Source of the DNA: Latrodectus hesperus
Lineage: Eukaryota > Arthropoda > Arachnida > Araneae > Theridiidae
NCBI GenBank assembly: GCA_037975125.1
Contig: CM075852.1
Location: 6,864,792 to 6,928,791, forward strand
Direction: 5' to 3'
Length of the DNA stretch: 64,000 nt
This document shows positions 10,803 through 24,090 of this stretch, in pieces (position 1 is the stretch's first letter; the number at the start of each line of letters is the position of its first letter). The notes under the pieces were generated by a model. It did not search any database and was not told the DNA's origin. It worked only from the letters and a program-made list of their open reading frames with translations. Position numbers and translations under genes: made by a program.

Positions 10803-13142
10803 TAAATTATGCAATTAACGAAGACAATTGAGGTAATAGCGCTTCGTGCTCCCAAAATACATCTCCAAGGTTCAATTCTCGGGTTGGGCAAATCACTTAA
10901 CCTTTTATCCCTTCATTGGCTTGATAAAACTACGTACCAAACATGCCTGGAAACTATACACTGGAGGTTTTGCGTTAAGACTAACCGGAACATATACATC
11001 GCACCTCAAGGTCCTCGTCATAAAAACAAATATGGACACTGTAAGCCTTGGCCCCATAAGGGTTATCGTGTCACTGATTTAGTTTATGTAACTAACAGGA
11101 ATTGTAGCAATAAAATAAAAAGTTTTACGAATAGTTAATAATCAAATAAATGATATACAAAGTAGATCTTAACTAACGTATGATTAATTAATAAATATAT
11201 ATTAGTTTAATTTGCGTTAAATCAAAATATTTGACTACATTTCCTACTTGATCCAATAAATAAAAATTTACCGAGAACGAAAACTTTTCAGAAAAGGGAC
11301 TTGAAGTATGTATCTGAACTAAATGAAAGTCATTACTTAAAACATAATTATAATACTGATGTCTTATAATCTCTGGGGCGTGATTATTGTTTTAGAGAGT
11401 TTTTTTCGCAACTTTTCTTGCTTTTGGCAATCCAAACTTTCATAGAATCATAAGAAAATCTACTGCATTCTATTTTGGTTACTCCTAGATAGTATTATTT
11501 CGTAATACTTTCGCGAGCACATCATTTCAATTAACTCTCCTTCTTTTTATTTATATTATTTCATGTGTTATATTCAAATATCAACACCATTGAATATTCA
11601 TCTTCAAAAAAGCATTGTTAGTTGTTCTCCTTTTCGTTTATTTATTTTTTGTTTCATTCTAATTTCTATATATATATATAGTATTCTTTTTATACTTAAT
11701 AATTATTTGTTCTTACCGTGCGTTATTTTGAAATATCAAAAAGTTCTTTCTTTAAGTTTTTCAGGAAATATGAAGTTCTTGATAGGCATTAAGAATTTAA
11801 TAATTTCTTTTTTAAAAAAAATCATGCAAGTGAACGAAAGGCAATTGATTTTTAAATTTTGCACATGAAATTGGTCTTTTATAAAGGAACTATTGTACTT
11901 AGTGGTTTAATGAAACTCATTACTAAGAAAAACGGTTCCTTCGATTGTATTTTTTACTAAATGTTGCACTTTTATTTTGAATTATAAATATATTTTAATT
12001 ATAAACCTAAATTAGATTAGATAACAAAGTTATCGTTTAAAAAAATTGATTGTTAGACATTGTAATATAATATTTAAAAATTTTACCACCATTTATTTTG
12101 TTTTTATTTTTTGCATGCCCATTTGATTTTTTGTGCTTTTTTCTTTTTTTAAAAAAATAATAATATTTTTTACTACTTAGCTTTTTTGATTTGAAAATTT
12201 ATGTTAATCTTCGAAAGCGATAAATATTTATTATCACTTCAAATAAATGTTTACCATTTAGGAATTTGTATGTGCACTTTTATTTTCTTTTTAGTTTATA
12301 AATTTTAATATATTATTCATAGTTTCATCTTTGATCTTTTATCATCTGTTTATTTTTGCTTTATAGTCTCTTTCAAAAGCATTTGAAATTTATTTTGAAA
12401 GATTACACTATAAATTTCTACTGCTTTTGAAAAAGGCTATAAATAAGCAATGGCTCTTTTTTTTATTAATATTTTTGCGGTAAACTTATACAATATCAAA
12501 TGGATTACATGACAGCAGTCCAATAAGTTTGATTCATCTTTAATTATTGTTGTATTCACTGGCTGGATATTTTTTGGTAAATTACCCAGTTTTTCCCTGA
12601 TTTATATTTCACTCTCCCTAAAATTCTATGCTCAATTATCCCCCATCCCTATTCTCGAAGTGGATTGCCCTAGTGTTGGCTTGTAGAAACCGGATCTGGA
12701 GAACATAAGAACAGGATTGAAGATAATCGGCGATTCGAGAGAGAAGAGACTGTTTCAAAAAAGGCAGATGTGAAGACCTGAAAAAGGAAATGAAAGGGAA
12801 TATGAAACAGACTGCTCAAAATTCAAGGCCATTTTGGATCTATTGAATTTTCAAGAGTCCAAAATCAGAGAGCTGAATTAATCAAATCTAAGAGTACTTA
12901 GACTAGAAAAAATGATATATATTTCTAAAAACATTCAACGTAGTTATGAAAATAACTCTAAGGAATAAATGGAACCTTTTTTTCAATATCGTCAAAGTCT
13001 TGAGACATGTCTTCCGTAAGTACGATGATTTTTATATAAATTGTTTTTCCATCCTGTAGTTTTTTTGTAAGTGGTACCTTTTTATTTTATTACCTTAATT
13101 AATTTCTGTAAAGTATGAATACAAAAACAAAGACTGTTTCTA
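10803..13142. repeat. Array spacer 2
   Basis: 2340-base near-identical copy of spacer 1, with the possible SINE at its start and the dispersed repeat at 12546-12900. A short deletion near 12600 removes the GAAAGTCTTTTT seen in spacers 1 and 3. Confidence 0.9.
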
Positions 13143-14034
13143 TTAGGTTGGTGCGTATGAAATGTCGGATTCTTAAGTGATTGTATAAAACTGCATATCT
13201 TTCTTCAAAAGCTGTTTATTCAATCAAAGTATGCTCCATTCGCTTCAATACACTTCTCCCAACGAGATTTTAAAGCGTAGATGCCTGTCTTAAAAAATTT
13301 TGGTCTTTAGAATTAATAAACTCTGATATCGAGTTTTTTAGACTGTCTTCATTTTCATAGTGTTTGCCCCTTAAAAACAGCTCTAAATGCTTGAAAAAAT
13401 GAAAATCGGTCGGCGAGAGATCCGGTGAATAGGGTGGATGCTGCAATGATGAGCATACGTTTAACCGATCCAGCTTATTTCGCTCTGTCAGTGCGTGCGG
13501 TACCCACTTGTCCATCTTCTTAACCTTGCCAATCTCAGAAAGGTGTCTCAATATCGTTGTATGGTCAACTTTCATCCTGATAGCAAGTTCCCTCGTGGAT
13601 ACGGCTGGATCCGCTTCCACTAGAGCCTTCAGGTCATCATTCTTCACAGACGTTTTGGGTCTTCCGCGCGGCTCATTTTGCAGTGAAAAATCGCCAGTCC
13701 GAAATTTTTCGAACCAACGCTGCACTTTCCGATCGTTAACCGTATTCTCCCCAAACGCTTGGTTTATGTTGCGTGCAGCTTTTGCAGCACTATTACCAAG
13801 TTTGTACTCATATAAGAAAATGACGCGAATGTCGGCAGAATTCATATCGGCAATAAACTCAAAAGAAATAAAAAAGGGAAGACCTTCGAGAAAACCTATT
13901 TTGCTGAAATGAGTCTCTGGCAATGGACAATACGAGTATGAATGAGGTTATGCCAAATACAAAAGTATAACGAAAACAGAGAGGAAAACGTCCGCATGTA
14001 AAGAGAATCCGACATTTCATACGCACCAACCTAA
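13143..14034 (-). mobile_element. Internally deleted mariner, array copy 3
   Basis: 892-base element with 31-base terminal inverted repeats and TA at 13141-13142 and 14035-14036. Confidence 0.93.
13270..13923 (-). pseudogene. Mariner transposase relic (copy 3)
   Basis: The predicted protein is identical to copy 2, including the single-base frameshift near the C-terminus and the missing catalytic core. The likely start Met is at 13845. Confidence 0.9.
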
Positions 14035-16386
14035 TAAATTATGCAATTAACGAAGACAATTGAGGTAATAGCGCTTCGTGCTCCCAAAATACATCTCCAA
14101 GGTTCAATTCTCGGGTTGGGCAAATCACTTAACCTTTTATCCCTTCATTGGCTTGATAAAACTACGTACCAAACATGCCTGGAAACTATACACTGGAGGT
14201 TTTGCGTTAAGACTAACCGGAACATATACATCGCACCTCAAGGTCTTCGTCATAAAAACAAATATGGACACTGTAAGCCTTGGCCCCATAAGGGTTATCG
14301 TGCCACTGATTTAGTTTATGTAACTAACAGGAATTGTAGCAATAAAATAAAAAGTTTTACCAATAGTTAATAATCAAATAAATGATCTACAAAGTAGATC
14401 TTAACTAACGTATGATTAATTAATAAATATATATTAGTTTAATTTGCGTTAAATCAAAATATTTAACTACATTTCCTACTTGATCAAATAAATAAAAATT
14501 TACCGAGAACGAAAACTTTTCAGAAAAGGGACTTGAAGTATGTATCTGAACTAAATGAAAGTCATTACTTAAAAGATAATTATAATACTGATGTCTTATA
14601 ATCTCTGGGGCGTGATTTTTGTTTTAGAGAGTTTTTTCTCGCAACTTTTCTTGCTTTTGGCAATCCAAACTTTCATAGAATCATAAGAAAATCTATTGCA
14701 TTCTATTTTGGTTACTCCTAGATAGTATTATTTCGTAATACTTTCGCGAGCACATCATTTCAATTAACTCTCCTTCTTTTTACTTATATTATTTCATGTG
14801 TTATATTCAAATATCAACACCATTGAATATTCATCTTCAAAAAAGCATTGTTAGTTGTTCTCCTTTTCGTTTATTTATTTTTTGTTTCATTCTAATTTCT
14901 ATATATATATCGTATTCTTTTTATACTTAATAATTATTTGTTCTTACCGTGCGTTATTTTGAAATATCAAAAAGTTCTTTCCTTAAGTTTTTCGGGAAAT
15001 ATGAAGTTCTTGATAGGCATTAAGAATTTAATAATTTCTTTTTTAAAAAAAATCATGCAAGTGAACGAAAGACAATTGATTTTTAAATTTTGCACATGAA
15101 ATTGGTCTTTTATAAAGGAACTATTGTACTTAGTGGTTTAATGAAACTCATTACTAAGAAAAACTGTTCCTACGATTGTATTTTTTACTAAATGTTGCAC
15201 TTTTATTTTGAATTATAAATATATTTTAATTATAAACCTAAATTAGATTAGATAACAAAGTTATCGTTTAAAAAATTGATTGTTAGACATTGTAATATAA
15301 TATTTAAAAATTTTACCACCATTTATTTTGTTTTTATTTTTTGCATGCCCATTTGATTTTTTGTGCTTTTTTCTTTTTTTAAAAAAATAATAATATTTTT
15401 TACTACTTAGCTTTTTTGATTTGAAAATTTATGTTAATCTTCGAAAGTGATAAATATTTATTATCACTTCAAATAAATGTTTACCATTTAGGAATTTGTA
15501 TGTGCACTTTTATTTTCTTTTTAGTTTATAAATTTTAATATATTATTCATAGTTTCATCTTTGATCTTTTATCATCTGTTTATTTTTGCTTTATAGTCTC
15601 TTTCAAAAGCATTTGAAATTTATTTTGAAAGATTACACTATAAATTTCTACTGCTTTTGAAAAAGGCTATAAATAAGCAATGGCTCTTTTTTTTATTAAT
15701 ATTTTTGCGGTAAACTTATACAATATCAAATGGATTACATGACAGCAGTCCAATAAGTTTGATTCATTTTTAAGTATTGTTGTATTCACTGGCTGGATAT
15801 TTTTTGGTAAATTACCCAGTTTTTCCCTGATTGAAAGTCTTTTATATGTTTCACTCTCCCTAAAATTCTATGCTCAATTATCCCCCATCCCTATTCTCGA
15901 AGTGGATTGCCCTAGTGTTGGCTTGTAGAAACCGGATCTGGAGAACATAAGAACAGGATTGAAGATAATCGGCGATTCGAGAGAGAAGAGACTGTTTCAA
16001 AAAAGGCAGATGTGAAGACCTGAAAAAGGAAATGAAAGGGAATATGAAACAGACTGCTCAAAATTCAAGCCCGATTTTGGATCTATTGAATTTTCAAGAG
16101 TCCAAAATCAGAGAGCTGAATTAATCAAATCTAAGAGTACTTAGACTAGAAAAAATGATATATATTTCTAAAAACATTCAACGTAGTTATGAAAATAACT
16201 CTAAGGAATAAATGAAACCTTTTTTTCAATATCGTCAAAGTCTTGAGACATGTCTTCCGTAAGTACGAAGATTTTCATATAAATTGTTTTTCCATCCTGT
16301 AGTTTTTTTTGTAAGTGGTACCTTTTTATTTTATTACCTTAATTAATTTCTGTAAAGTATGAATACAAAAACAAAGACTGTTTCCA
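14035..16386. repeat. Array spacer 3
   Basis: 2352-base near-identical copy of spacers 1 and 2. It ends CCA where the others end CTA, so the TA beside the fourth mariner has mutated to CA. Confidence 0.9.
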
Positions 16387-17277
16387 TTAGGTTGGTGCGT
16401 ATGAAATGTCGGATTCTTAAGTGATTGTATAAAACTGCATATCTTTCTTCAAAAGCTGTTTATTCAATCAAAGTATGCTCCATTCGCTTCAATACACTTC
16501 TCCCAACGAGATTTTAAAGCGTAGATGCCTGTCTTAAAAAATTTTGGTCTTTAGAATTACTAAACTCTGATATCGAGTTTTTTAGACTGTCTTCATTTTC
16601 ATAGTGTTTGCCCCTTAAAAACAGCTCTAAATGCTTGAAAAAATGAAAATCGGTCGGCGAGAGATCCGGTGAATAGGGTGGATGCTGCAATGATGAGCAT
16701 ACGTTTAACCGATCCAGCTTATTTCGCTCTGTCAGTGCGTGCGGTACCCACTTGTCCATCTTCTTAACCTTGCCAATCTCAGAAAGGTGTCTCAATATCG
16801 TTGTATGGTCAACTTTCATCCTGATAGCAAGTTCCCTCGTGGATACGGCTGGATCCGCTTCCACTAGAGCCTTCAGGTCATCATTCTTCACAGACGTTTT
16901 GGGTCTTCCGCGCGGCTCATTTTGCAGTGAAAAATCGCCAGTCCGAAATTTTTCGAACCAACGCTGCACTTTCCGATCGTTAACCGTATTCTCCCCAAAC
17001 GCTTGGTTTATGTTGCGTGCAGCTTTTGCAGCACTATTACCAAGTTTGTACTCATATAAGAAAATGACGCGAATGTCGGCAGAATTCATATCGGCAATAA
17101 ACTCAAAAGAAATAAAAAGGGAAGACCTTCGAGAAAACCTATTTTGCTGAAATGAGTCTCTGGCAATGGACAATACGAGTATGAATGAGGTTATGCCAAA
17201 TACAAAAGTATAACGAAAACAGGGAGGAAAACGTCCGCATGTAAAGAGAATCCGACATTTCATACGCACCAACCTAA
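16387..17277 (-). mobile_element. Internally deleted mariner, array copy 4
   Basis: 891-base element with the same terminal repeats. The left flank is CA (mutated TA) and the right flank is TA at 17278-17279. The sequence to the right is not spacer, so the array ends here. Confidence 0.92.
16514..17089 (-). pseudogene. Mariner transposase relic (copy 4)
   Basis: Same deleted transposase and the same C-terminal frameshift as copies 2 and 3, plus an ISEFSNSK substitution. A further A is lost near 17117, upstream of the likely start Met at 17089; this joins an unrelated upstream frame but does not affect the natural start. Confidence 0.88.
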
Positions 17278-17279
17278 TA

Positions 17280-18859
17280 TATACATTTTTAGGTTGGAAT
17301 ATGCGGAGCAAAATAATAGACACACAACATACGCTAAATTGAAAAAATAAAAAGTTATTTAAGTTCAAAAGAGAGATTATTTGTAAACACTATATGATAA
17401 AGCTATCTTACTTTACAATAGTGTTCTATAAAGTAGATCACATACATAGAGCTGTAATTGTCTGTTCTTACTAACGAAGAGTGCAAAAGTTTTGTTTAAA
17501 ATAAATTTGTTAGCATTATATTTTTAAACTAACATAAGAAAGATTATATTTGTATGCTGTTTTAATAAATAAAAATAATAATGATTTATATATGATAAAA
17601 GAATATTGTTGCCCATCAAATGCTCGCAAAAATTGATAAATGAATACTGAAACAAAAAAAAATTATATAGTATTTTATTTTCACAGAATAACAGACAGAT
17701 AATAGAAAATTTTTGAAATTAATTTATCGCTCGAAATCCAACGAATTATCTTATCAATAACAATAGAATCATATTTCAGTTCTTATATATATTATCTAGA
17801 AACCACACAAAATACATTACGTCAATGCGAGCATTTTCAGTTGCAAGTTCAAGGTATTAACAAATTACCAGAAAAATATTTTATTTCCCATTTTCCTATA
17901 AATAAGATAAATTTTTTTCTTTCCTTTTTTTTTATCATTTTAGACTAGTAATGTGCACGATAACAGAAAGAAAAGAACGCCATTTCGAATAAAAGTTTCA
18001 CTTTTAATTATTTTTTCATGGAATCACTTCCTTATCTTTATTTTCAACGTATTTTTTTTTCAAAATATGCAAAGATAATTTTAAAACTATTATGCTTATG
18101 CAACAGATCATGGCGCTAATGTGGTGACAAATGAATATATGCGATAAACTTGATTGTCGAGACTGAAGGGATGACAAAAAGATTCCCTCGTTATCAAGCT
18201 ATGCTTTCGTTTTTGTTTTTTGCCTTGTTCCTTAATTGTACATTAAAAATGTTTATTTCATAGATAATATTTATTACTTGGTTTATTCCCTTCATTATAA
18301 GACATTCATTTTGCCTCTAATATTTAATTTCGTACGTACACCACGTGCACAACAATTCAATGAAATTTGATGTGTGTACAAAACGCTCAAAGCCTTTTAA
18401 CCACCCTGATAAAAAAAAAATATTACACTTCTTTTTTATGACAATGAATTTCCAATTCATTTTACACTGATACATTCCGCATGAAAATTTATATTTAGTA
18501 CGCTGAAGTAAAAAAAAAGGGTTTAAAAATTTACAATAAATGTCTAAAACTATGGAGCATATGTACGCATGTGATATTTTAGAAAGTTGAAAAAGAGAAG
18601 CAAGAGATACTAAAGAAAAATATTGTACAAATGTATCATAGCAATCACATTTGTATTTTTTATTTTATACGCTAAATTAATAACTAGATCATTTTTTATG
18701 CAAAAAAGCGACATCCAAGATGTCAATCTCAACTCCAAACTATCTCTCTTTCAAAAGAGCACCGAAATTAAATTACGAGATTTAAATAAAGAAACTTTTA
18801 ATAAAAATAAAAACTATTTTCTAGTTATTTTATCATAGAGCTGTGATGAAGAACCCATG
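17280..18859. other. Gene-free AT-rich stretch right of the array
   Basis: Unique-looking sequence; a 71-codon frame at 18623 has no recognisable motif. Confidence 0.55.
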
Positions 18860-19030
18860 ACCCGTGGGCATTGACCATATCGAAGGAAGTAGTGCCAATA
18901 AAATTGATATTATATTAAACGCATGGGATTCTTTACCAAATAATTTTATATCAATGAGAAAACTGGTTAATACTCTTTTAACTGTGTTTGGGTACACATA
19001 TTCATATGAAATTTTTTTCCTTAATGAACT
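18860..19030 (+). pseudogene. hAT transposase C-terminal relic (GTF2IRD2-like), split by a SINE
   Basis: The frame reads HIEGSSANKIDIILNAWDSL then NNFISMRKLVNTLLTVFGYTY, followed by a degenerate EIFFLNE. This is the hAT dimerisation motif (VFGSTYxCExxFS) in a decayed form. The SINE at 19031-19415 interrupts it. The relic seems to resume briefly at 19416 (reading YKIF) before an AT-rich repeat. Confidence 0.6.
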
Positions 19031-19415
19031 TGTGTTGTTGGTGTTGTTACTCATGACACTTGGACAAGCCAAGCCTGCTATACCGTTGGCTAGGCAAATT
19101 TAAGTCAGTAATGGTGCGCCTTTAGCTTAACCAGCGCAACACGAAGATGAAAGTAAGACTTCGCTCTAAGCTCTTGCGATAGATGGCACCACCAAAAGAT
19201 CCATTCCCTCAATTTTGACATTGATCAGAAGAGGGAGGATATTTTCTCCAGACCGTTACACCCATAGTAACTGCTCAACGCTCGACCACAGAACTTTCGA
19301 TTCCATAGATTTAAAGAGCATGAATATCGCATGTACTCGGTGGGTCTTTGGCGGCATTAGGAATCGTAACCTGCCCTTCCGGTCTGTAGGCCGATGCCCT
19401 AACCACTAGGCTAAA
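19031..19415 (-). mobile_element. SINE family B, full-length copy
   Basis: On the minus strand it starts with a tRNA-like head: A box TAGCCTAGTGGTTAGGGC and B box GGTTACGATTCC. A body and an (AAC)n-type tail follow. It is flanked by a 9-base duplication TAATGAACT at 19022-19030 and 19416-19424. It inserted into the hAT relic. Confidence 0.8.
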
Positions 19416-19440
19416 TAATGAACTATATAAAATCTTCTTC

Positions 19441-19490
19441 TAATAATAATAATAATATATATATATATAATATTTTATGATATATATATT
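19441..19490. repeat. AT-rich microsatellite (AAT/AT)
   Basis: TAATAATAATAATAAT passes into ATATATATAT and again after a short interruption. Confidence 0.85.
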
Positions 19491-19905
19491 GCATGAAATA
19501 TTCGTTAGTCCTTGTTCATTCATTTATTGCCATTTGCACTAAATACTAAAAAATTTGAACCCCACTAAAAATTTTTAAATTGTCAAACCACGTTTATTTT
19601 TACCCATTAAACCAATTGAATTTTAAAGATGCTTAGTTTGAAAAATATTTAGTTACAAATAATTTTTAAACTTAGCTCTGATGTAAATAGGCATTAGTGA
19701 GAGAGATGTAATAGCTAGTACAAAAAAAAATAGGAACAAAATTAATCCACGTCTTTAAAAGGTTCGCCATCCCTGTCCTAGAGTATTTATAATTGTTTTT
19801 CTTTTAGCTATACTCAAATTTTCGATACGCAGTTTCCATATTCACTAATGTTCATTTTATAACTATCTAAGCTATTAAGGATCTACCAATTTTTTTACAT
19901 TACAT

Positions 19906-21102
19906 CATAGGTTCCCAAATTGGTCCAGGTGAACCCCCAAGGGTCCATAGGAGACCACACGGTGGTCCAAGTAGACGTGAAAAGAAAACAGGGGTTTACA
20001 AGTTGTAAGTGGGGGTCCACGAAAAATTTTCTGGTTTTCGTAATAAAAAACAAAAATTTTGTCTTGGATTTACCTATCAATGTAGGCAGGTAGCATCATT
20101 CACTAGGTAGATACTTAAAAATATTCGAGACTCAATTCGAACACAGAATTGAATAGAACAATAGATAATAGTACAAGTGTACACCACATGTCGAGACTTG
20201 CAAAGTGCCGCGCGTGCGCCCTCTAGTCCGGTATACTTGTTTAGACCTGAAAAGAGATGAAATGGGACTTGCGCTGTGCTTGCCATCTACATTAGGCGCG
20301 AATTCCCCCAGTTTCCGTACTTGTTACAGATAGAATGTCTTGATGAGGATATTCAGACTTATGCTCAACATTTAAATATTTTGCAGGATGGCTTCAAAAA
20401 TAGAATTGAAGATCTTCTAACGATGGAAATACCACCATGGATCATAAACCCATTTGTTGAAAAGGAAGAGGTGAATGTGGTATTTCAAGAGAAGCTATTT
20501 GAGCTCAGCACCAACGAGGAACTGAAGGTGAAATTTAGAAAAGGCTATCAAACATTTTGGCTGCAGGCAGAAATCCTCGAAAAATATCCTGGGCTGTGGG
20601 AAATTGCGAGAAAATTTTTGATAGCGTGTTTCCCTCGTCATATCTTGTCGAAAGAAGTTTTAGTGCCGTAACTAACTTGTTAACAAAAATAAAAATAAAT
20701 AAAAACGAGCACATTGAACATCACAGAACGGGGAGATCTGAGGTTACTTCTTACAAAACTGAAGCCAAATATTGATAATTTGCTGTCAATTCATCAAGTA
20801 CATCCGTCTCATTAAAAGTATGACTATTTTTTATTGTTGATTTCAAAGTTCATTGTTGATTTTTTTTCAATTGTTGATTGCTTGTAATAATAAATGTTTA
20901 TAATTTTGTATAATCACAAGTATTATTTTAATAAATAGGACACAAGAAACTGTGCTTTTTTTTCTTCTTAACACCCCTAACTTAGGGTGATATTTTTCAG
21001 GAGTTTTAGGAATACAGTAGAGAAATGTAGCAGCAGGGGGTCTACTGAAAATAGTAAAACTTTGAAAGTGGTCCACGAGAAAAAAAAGTTTGGGAACCCA
21101 TG
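19906..21102 (+). mobile_element. Non-autonomous hAT element (ZBED5-like), copy 2
   Basis: 1197-base element from CATAGGTTCCCAAA to TTTGGGAACCCATG with a perfect 8-base target duplication CATTACAT at 19898-19905 and 21103-21110. It has the same layout as 5036-5974 but retains about 260 more internal bases. Confidence 0.88.
20276..20775 (+). pseudogene. hAT transposase C-terminal relic (copy 2)
   Basis: The first frame (20276-20671) encodes ...NRIEDLLTMEIPPWIINPF then KGYQTFWLQAEILEKYPGLW. A frameshift near 20620 moves the FPSSYLVERSFSAVTNLL motif into the second frame (20557-20775). Together these cover the last part of a ZBED5-like hAT transposase. The BED finger and catalytic core are missing. 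Confidence 0.8.
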
Positions 21103-21110
21103 CATTACAT

Positions 21111-22916
21111 TAATACATAGCATACATTTAGTATGATGAAAAATAGGGAGATGTGACCAATGCTGAATATCACGTCTTTAGTGTATTGATATAGTTGGAT
21201 TTCTAAATCATTATCCAAGAAAGAAATACACCTGAATATTAATTAATATATTTTGCCAAAAAAATGTTTAATTAGGAATTTTGGAGTAAACGTGCACCCC
21301 TATCACAATTTCAGCGTACAAAAATGCTTCATACATTGTATGTTTGATTCTAGTTCTCTTAAAATGGCGTTTGTTATATATCAACTTTTAAACCAAAGAG
21401 AAAATTACCTACATTTGACGAAAGAATGTTTTGAAGTAAAATCGAATCAATTCGATTTATATCATGCATTCAAAACATTTTGCGAATTTTAGTATCGTTG
21501 TTTTTAAAACTTACAATTCTGTAGAAAATTTTTGCAGAAAATTTACTTAGTTCTATTTCAAATGATTTATTTTTCATTTATCCAATAAAGATCAGAACCC
21601 TGAAAATTTGTCCGCATCGATTTTTCTATGGTCGACAATACCTTTTGAAGAAGTTAATTAAGATAATGAAAAATCTTCAATATAATTTACCATGTAAATG
21701 AATATTAATAAATTACAGAATCAAATTAATAACAATAATCACAATATGCATCATCATAAAAGATCATATCATAAAGATAACAGGCAAAAGGATCACAAAT
21801 GACATACAAAACATTTTGGAATAATAACTTCCAAAACACATTTCTTATGATATTTTTAAGCCAGCGCAGTTTCTATAAATAAATTTTAAAAAAAACTAAT
21901 CTATATACTAATCTACGATTTATTATTTCCGTTTTCATCGTACTTACTACAATATGTATGTCTACATATAACTTACAGTACAATATTTGTTTCAAACATT
22001 ATAATTAATTCCTTTCATTATTATGGTTGTGAAACAAAATATAAAGATAACATTTCTTAAATTATGTTACTTTAAGTAAAAAAATAACAATAAATAACCA
22101 ACAAATTCGTGAATGTTGAATAATTAATTCACCCCTTTGAAACCAAAAAACGCGTTAACGCAAATTTCAACAAAAATAAAATACGCCAACCTGCTTAATA
22201 AAAAGTATCAGTTCTGGGAAACATAGTATGATCAAATCACGTCTTACTTGAATCATGAAATAAAAAAATGTAAATAGCAGATTTGAATAACTATTAAAAA
22301 AAATTATTACACTTTATTCGATATCAGAAAAAATAACATGCTAACAGAAAAGAACATAAATATATCAGATAGTAAATGGATAGGTGCTTGTTAAATATAC
22401 TAAGACAAAAGCCCAATTCATAAAAATAATTGCATTAAAGCTGCACTATAATCATCGTCATTACTGATAATGAATCTTTCCTTCTTCACTTTATTCAGTT
22501 TTGCTTTGTAATTACCCTCCAGAGATTAAGAAAAATTACCTATTTGACTGGAAACATTAATATTAATTTTGCAGACATCACTTTTTTCGTATTTTTTTTT
22601 AAATTTCTTTATACTTATAGAAACTATAAAATTACTCGCATTATAAAAATTTTAACTTCGTTTTCCATTAAGAAAATTAAACTTTAAAAATCTGATAAAG
22701 GGTACCATGTGGTATAAGCATTTCTTCTGTACATGTATGCTTATAAGATTACGTTTTTATTATTATCTAATAGTCTCGAAGACACTGAAATATTTTTTCG
22801 TTGAAAGACAGTTTTATGTTTTACATTATAATTGTTGTTTTTCCTTTAATAAGCGAAAATTTTATATAATATATTAATTTAATTTGTGAACATTAACTTA
22901 TGTAAGGTTCGGGAAA
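21111..22916. other. Gene-free AT-rich stretch
   Basis: Nothing recognisable; a 79-codon frame at 21253 shows no family motif. Confidence 0.55.
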
Positions 22917-23103
22917 AATATACTTTAGAGTGCCCCTTGGCGAAAATTGGCAATATTTTTCGCCAAGTTTGTTTTCTAGCATGTTTGAAGAAACAGATGG
23001 TGCTGAAAACACGATAGATCAACCAGAAATAAATCAAAATTACTAAAAATATGATGACAAATTCGCGTGAAATTGAGGGGCACCCATAAAATTCAAAGTA
23101 TAC
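22917..23103. repeat. Possible small MITE with internal hairpin
   Basis: ATACTTT...TGCCCCT at the left and AGGGGCA...AAAGTAT at the right are inverted relative to each other. Inside, CTTGGCGAAAA and TTTTCGCCAAG form an 11-base stem around a 9-base loop. The ends are imperfect and no clear target duplication is seen. Confidence 0.35.
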
Positions 23104-23904
23104 GCTGCTTAAAAAAATTAGAAGTACACTAAGGTATTTTCAAAAAAGTAAAGAACTTTGAGATTTTACAAAATAATTTTATTATAGCACTTATAAAAAT
23201 TTATTTACAATCAGATAACTAGATCTGTAACATAAAATAAGAAACTTCTTGCTTATTATAATTATAAACTAGTTTCAACCTTGTCATACTGTGTGAAAAA
23301 ATTAGGACAGTTCTAAATAGTGAAAATAAAATTCTAAAATTAATGAATTTTTCTATCATTTGCTTTAATTACTTCAAAGACTCTACTTGGCATTAAATAA
23401 TATAAGTCTTGATGCTCCATCTTGCTGAGGTATCCAACTTTCTCTCCCTTCCTCAGCGCCACAGAGAAAAAGCTCTGAACTTAAAATTTGATTGTAATCT
23501 GTATGTTTCTAAGGAAGGCATACGACCTTATATGGTGATTCGGAACGAATAGCGATACGGAATTCTCCGCTCATTGTATGATTTTCACTTTCAGGGTAAT
23601 CTTTCGATATTCCTACAAAATTTTTAAAAAGCTTCCGTGTTTTGAAACTTCATATTAGAATTTTTTTCCAATACTTTTATTCAAGCAGAGGGCCTACCCT
23701 AAGGTTTTATTTTAAGTCTCACTAGTTTTAGCCTTTTTATATAAGTAGCATTCTCCATCAAATATCATCTCCTGTATATGGCACGCTTTATGTTGAGGAC
23801 CTTTAAATATCATGTGAGATGTCTAACATGCATTTAATTGAGAGACAACTAATTACAAACATCTATTCATAAACTTGTTGCATGGTATGCTGAAAATGGC
23901 AACT

Positions 23905-24090
23905 GTCAACAACCTTTTTGACACCAGACCAGGTGATTTTTGGCAGCATCTAAAAATTGGTTGAGAGGTGGGAAGAGGTTGTAAACAGCAACGTCGAATA
24001 TATAATTGATTAACTTATTGATATAATTATTGTTTTTTGTTTAAATAAAAGTCTTTGATAAATACGTTACGAGCTTATTCCCCAACCTAA
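23905..24090 (+). mobile_element. Mariner 3'-end fragment
   Basis: The fragment encodes FDTRPGDFW and continues into a 3' UTR and terminal repeat (TTATTCCCCAACCTAA) of the same mariner family as the element at 1974-2690. It is followed by TA. The left part of the element is absent. Confidence 0.75.

Larger units (their letters stand above)
6668..17277. repeat. Mariner-bounded tandem array (four mariners, three spacers)
   Basis: Four nearly identical mariner copies start at 6668, 9911, 13143 and 16387, giving periods of 3243, 3232 and 3244 bases. Spacers 7561-9910, 10803-13142 and 14035-16386 are almost identical, differing by scattered substitutions and small indels; the second lacks about 16 bases near 12600. 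The array starts exactly at the left end of the first mariner and stops exactly at the right end of the last. This is what unequal crossing-over between two directly oriented mariners would produce. Confidence 0.9.
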
